A stretch of 64,000 nucleotides of DNA from Sitta carolinensis. Lineage: Eukaryota; Chordata; Aves; Passeriformes; Sittidae. Positions 62,101 to 64,000 of the stretch are shown here, in pieces. Position 1 is the first letter of the stretch, and each line of letters starts with the position of its first letter. The DNA lies in the NCBI GenBank assembly GCA_032173965.1, contig CM063283.1, positions 34,635,743 through 34,699,742 of the forward strand, in the 5' to 3' direction. The notes below the pieces were generated by a model, which worked only from the letters and a program-made list of their open reading frames with translations, did not search any database and had not been told where the DNA came from. Position numbers and translations under genes: made by a program.

Positions 62101-63474
62101 AGATATTTTTATTTATTTATTTAAATCTAATAAAAGAATAGTAAATTCTGGTTTCTTTGGCTATTTCATCCACTGATAAGTGAAAATCAGCATTAGTATT
62201 AAGGTGCTATTAAAACAATCTACTGTCTTCACTCATTTTATATTTCTTTGTTTAAATCAGGAACCTTGTATCTTTGAAGATATAGTGATATCTTCAAAGC
62301 TCTGATCACCAATATTAGCTAGAATTTTTCACAAGAGAAAAAAATCTAAAATTTGTGTAATTTAACTACTGTATTTTTTTGTATATTTGCCTTTACAAGG
62401 AAAGTAAGATGGTGAACTGCTGTCAGCTATGTGCGAATCTGATGAATACAGGGTATTTGTAAGGAGCTAAATGAATATTAATTATAAGAATTTGTACTTA
62501 GCTAAATACATAACTTTAAGCATGAACCACAGACCTACATCAATTGTTTAATTTTTTTGCCAATACTTTCATAAGTTTGTAGTTATACAAAAACTAAGCT
62601 GAATATTTATGGTCAGACAGGCCCCAAGTCAACAGGAGGTAACAAAAAAATATAGTTTCAAAAACAAGTGTAAGTATTTAACAGTTAATTCAGCCACTAC
62701 CAACATGTTAATACTCCTAATGAAAAGCCCATTCTTCTTTATGTGGTTGATCTGTCTAAAAAGAAAGAAAACAGACCAGAACTTATATCTACTTGCAATA
62801 ATAGTATTGAGGACATATTACATAGTAGTTCCCATGGAAGAAAATGCCTTTCTGGTGCTCACAGAGCTCAGAAAGTCCACAGTAAACAAAAAGTACATGC
62901 AGCTTCATACATGTGAAGTGCAACTTTACTGCTGTATTCTGATTTGTGTTACTTTTCATGTAGTAAACAGGGACAAGAACTGCTGTCAGGAGCAGAAGTA
63001 AAAGCTGCGCAGGACTGGGCAGAAGTATGAGCTATGCTAATGCAGTGATTTTGCTGAGTATTGTTTGTTAGAACAACAAACTCTGTGTGTAGATGCAAGC
63101 AGAAATAAGACAAATGAGGCAGAAAGAAAACAGACTATGGGACTGAGCACTGCCAGGCATACCCTGAGAAAAGTTTAAGAGCAAATTTTAGGCTGAGGCT
63201 TATGTTTTGGAATTACAAACAAAAAAGAAATTTCTTCTGTGCTTTCATTCTTAATGGAAATAGGAAAAATACATACTTTTTAATAATTAAGACTGTTTTA
63301 GATGTTAATTAAGAACATCTACAAAACTTCATAAAAAATTGAATAAAATTTTACAATAGGAATAAAGTGTAAGTTGATATAATTCCCTGTATCAGACTTG
63401 AAGTGAAGGCTTATACATGTGTAGGACTCTAAGAATACATTCAGCTGCATCCTTTTTCCTGCTTACAGTTGCAA

Positions 63475-63572
63475 GGGAGGAGAGGCAATAAGGAGAGTAG
63501 AGGGAGAAGGAAAGAGGGAGAAAGAAAGAAAAAGGAAAGGTTTGTGTAGGGAAGAGAGGGAGACAGAGAGAT
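63475..63572. repeat. Purine-rich (GA)n-like tract
   Basis: About 100 bases of the plus strand are almost all A and G (GGGAGGAGAGG..., AGAAAGAAAGAAAAAGG), with a short T-rich interruption. On the SCEL sense strand this is a polypyrimidine tract lying about 160 bases downstream of the first LIM exon donor. Confidence 0.75.
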
Positions 63573-63734
63573 TAGTATTTCCTACATTAATCTTCTCCTC
63601 CAGTCTCAAGACGTCTTATTCTCACAGGTGGAGAAGGCCTAAGGGCTATATAATCTCCTATTATATGAGTACTATAATGCAGGTATTACAATCAAATTAT
63701 ATTTCTTGGTAGCAGGTGAAATGTGAAATCTTAC

Positions 63735-63843
63735 CTTGAAGCAAGTCGAATGACAGTAAATTTGCAAGGCATCTAAGATCATTTTGGCATCTATGCCCAA
63801 GGGCTTCCTGCAGTATGTACATATATCTTTTCCAATTATACTC
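63735..63843 (-). CDS. SCEL: SCEL exon, first half of LIM domain
   Basis: The 109-base exon reads (x)-S-I-I-G-K-D-I-C-T-Y-C-R-K-P-L-G, then I-D-A-K-M-I-L-D-A-L-Q-I-Y-C-H-S-T-C-F-K. The acceptor is CACAG|G, with one base completing a codon from the previous exon. The donor is TTCAAG|GTAAGA. It carries the first zinc site of the LIM fold (C-x2-C ... H-x2-C). Translation past the donor is unrelated sequence, which supports the boundary. Confidence 0.9.
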
Positions 63844-64000
63844 CTGTGTATATAATATAACATCAACTGTCAGAAAAATAGTTGCCATTGAAATCTCAAG
63901 CAGAAAATTGATAAGGTTAGCACACTGCATGGGAAAGACATTTGTATACTGTACAATGGCCATTAATGGAAAAATGTCATTTGTGTATTCTCTCCATTCC
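63844..64000 (-). other. SCEL: SCEL intron (part)
   Basis: Intronic sequence immediately upstream of the CACAG acceptor of the first LIM exon; no exon is visible before the window ends. Confidence 0.75.

Larger units (their letters stand above)
61407..63734 (-). other. SCEL: SCEL intron between the LIM exons (2.3 kb)
   Basis: The intron is bounded by GTAAGA and TTGAAG. It contains the MIR-like fragment at 62.0 kb, a TTTA repeat near 62.11 kb and a purine tract at 63475-63572. Confidence 0.8.
61304..63843 (-). other. SCEL: SCEL (sciellin) 3' part: LIM-domain exons
   Basis: Sciellin is a precursor of the cornified envelope, cross-linked by transglutaminase in stratified epithelia. It ends in a single LIM domain. 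Two minus-strand exons (63735-63843 and 61304-61406) join in phase 0 to give one LIM domain. The zinc-ligand spacing is C-x2-C-x19-H-x2-C-x2-C-x2-C-x21-C-x2-C, which fits the LIM consensus. SCEL lies upstream of SLAIN1 on the same strand, the order recalled for the human locus. The repeat-bearing body of SCEL lies beyond the right edge. Confidence 0.88.

Overview
The window looks like nuclear DNA of a bird, probably a songbird or close relative. It is AT-rich, has widely spaced small exons on the minus strand, carries CR1 LINE tails, and holds three avian-type solo LTRs. There is no sign of bacterial, viral or organellar gene organisation. Nearly all open reading frames longer than 60 codons are chance or shadow frames; the real coding sequence is in short exons that were placed by reading splice sites and codon phase.

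Layout, in the direction of transcription (right to left, minus strand): the last visible part of SCEL (sciellin) lies at 61.3-63.85 kb as two exons that together encode its C-terminal LIM domain. About 12.7 kb of intergenic DNA follows (48.6-61.3 kb), with two sense-strand CR1 tails, one older minus-strand CR1 remnant, simple-sequence tracts and no recognisable gene. SLAIN1 then starts in a strong CpG island (about 47.4-48.56 kb) and runs leftward through six coding exons at 48.1-47.7, 44.6-44.5, 15.88-15.73, 13.86-13.72, 11.70-11.36 and 1.96-1.80 kb. All five junctions keep the reading frame, giving 464 codons plus one base. The C-terminal part (about 110-120 residues in relatives) must lie beyond the left edge. 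SCEL upstream of SLAIN1 on the same strand is the order recalled for human chromosome 13q22, so the block is syntenic.

SLAIN1 intron 2 (28.6 kb) has collected three solo LTRs and one CR1, all opposite in orientation to SLAIN1. One LTR keeps a perfect 5-bp target duplication (GTAAC). Another contains an isolated GC-rich block inside the intron. SLAIN1 intron 5 holds a broken, minus-strand stretch (about 4.05-6.06 kb) that reads like a decayed charged coiled-coil coding sequence that I cannot assign.

The two genes do not form a pathway. SLAIN1 is a microtubule plus-end factor that links EB proteins to the polymerase CKAP5/ch-TOG. SCEL is a cornified-envelope precursor of stratified epithelia. 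I found no convincing undescribed system. The most useful leads are the decayed coding stretch, the uncertain SCEL 3' end, the run of frame-neutral SLAIN1 exons, and the GC-rich antisense LTR.
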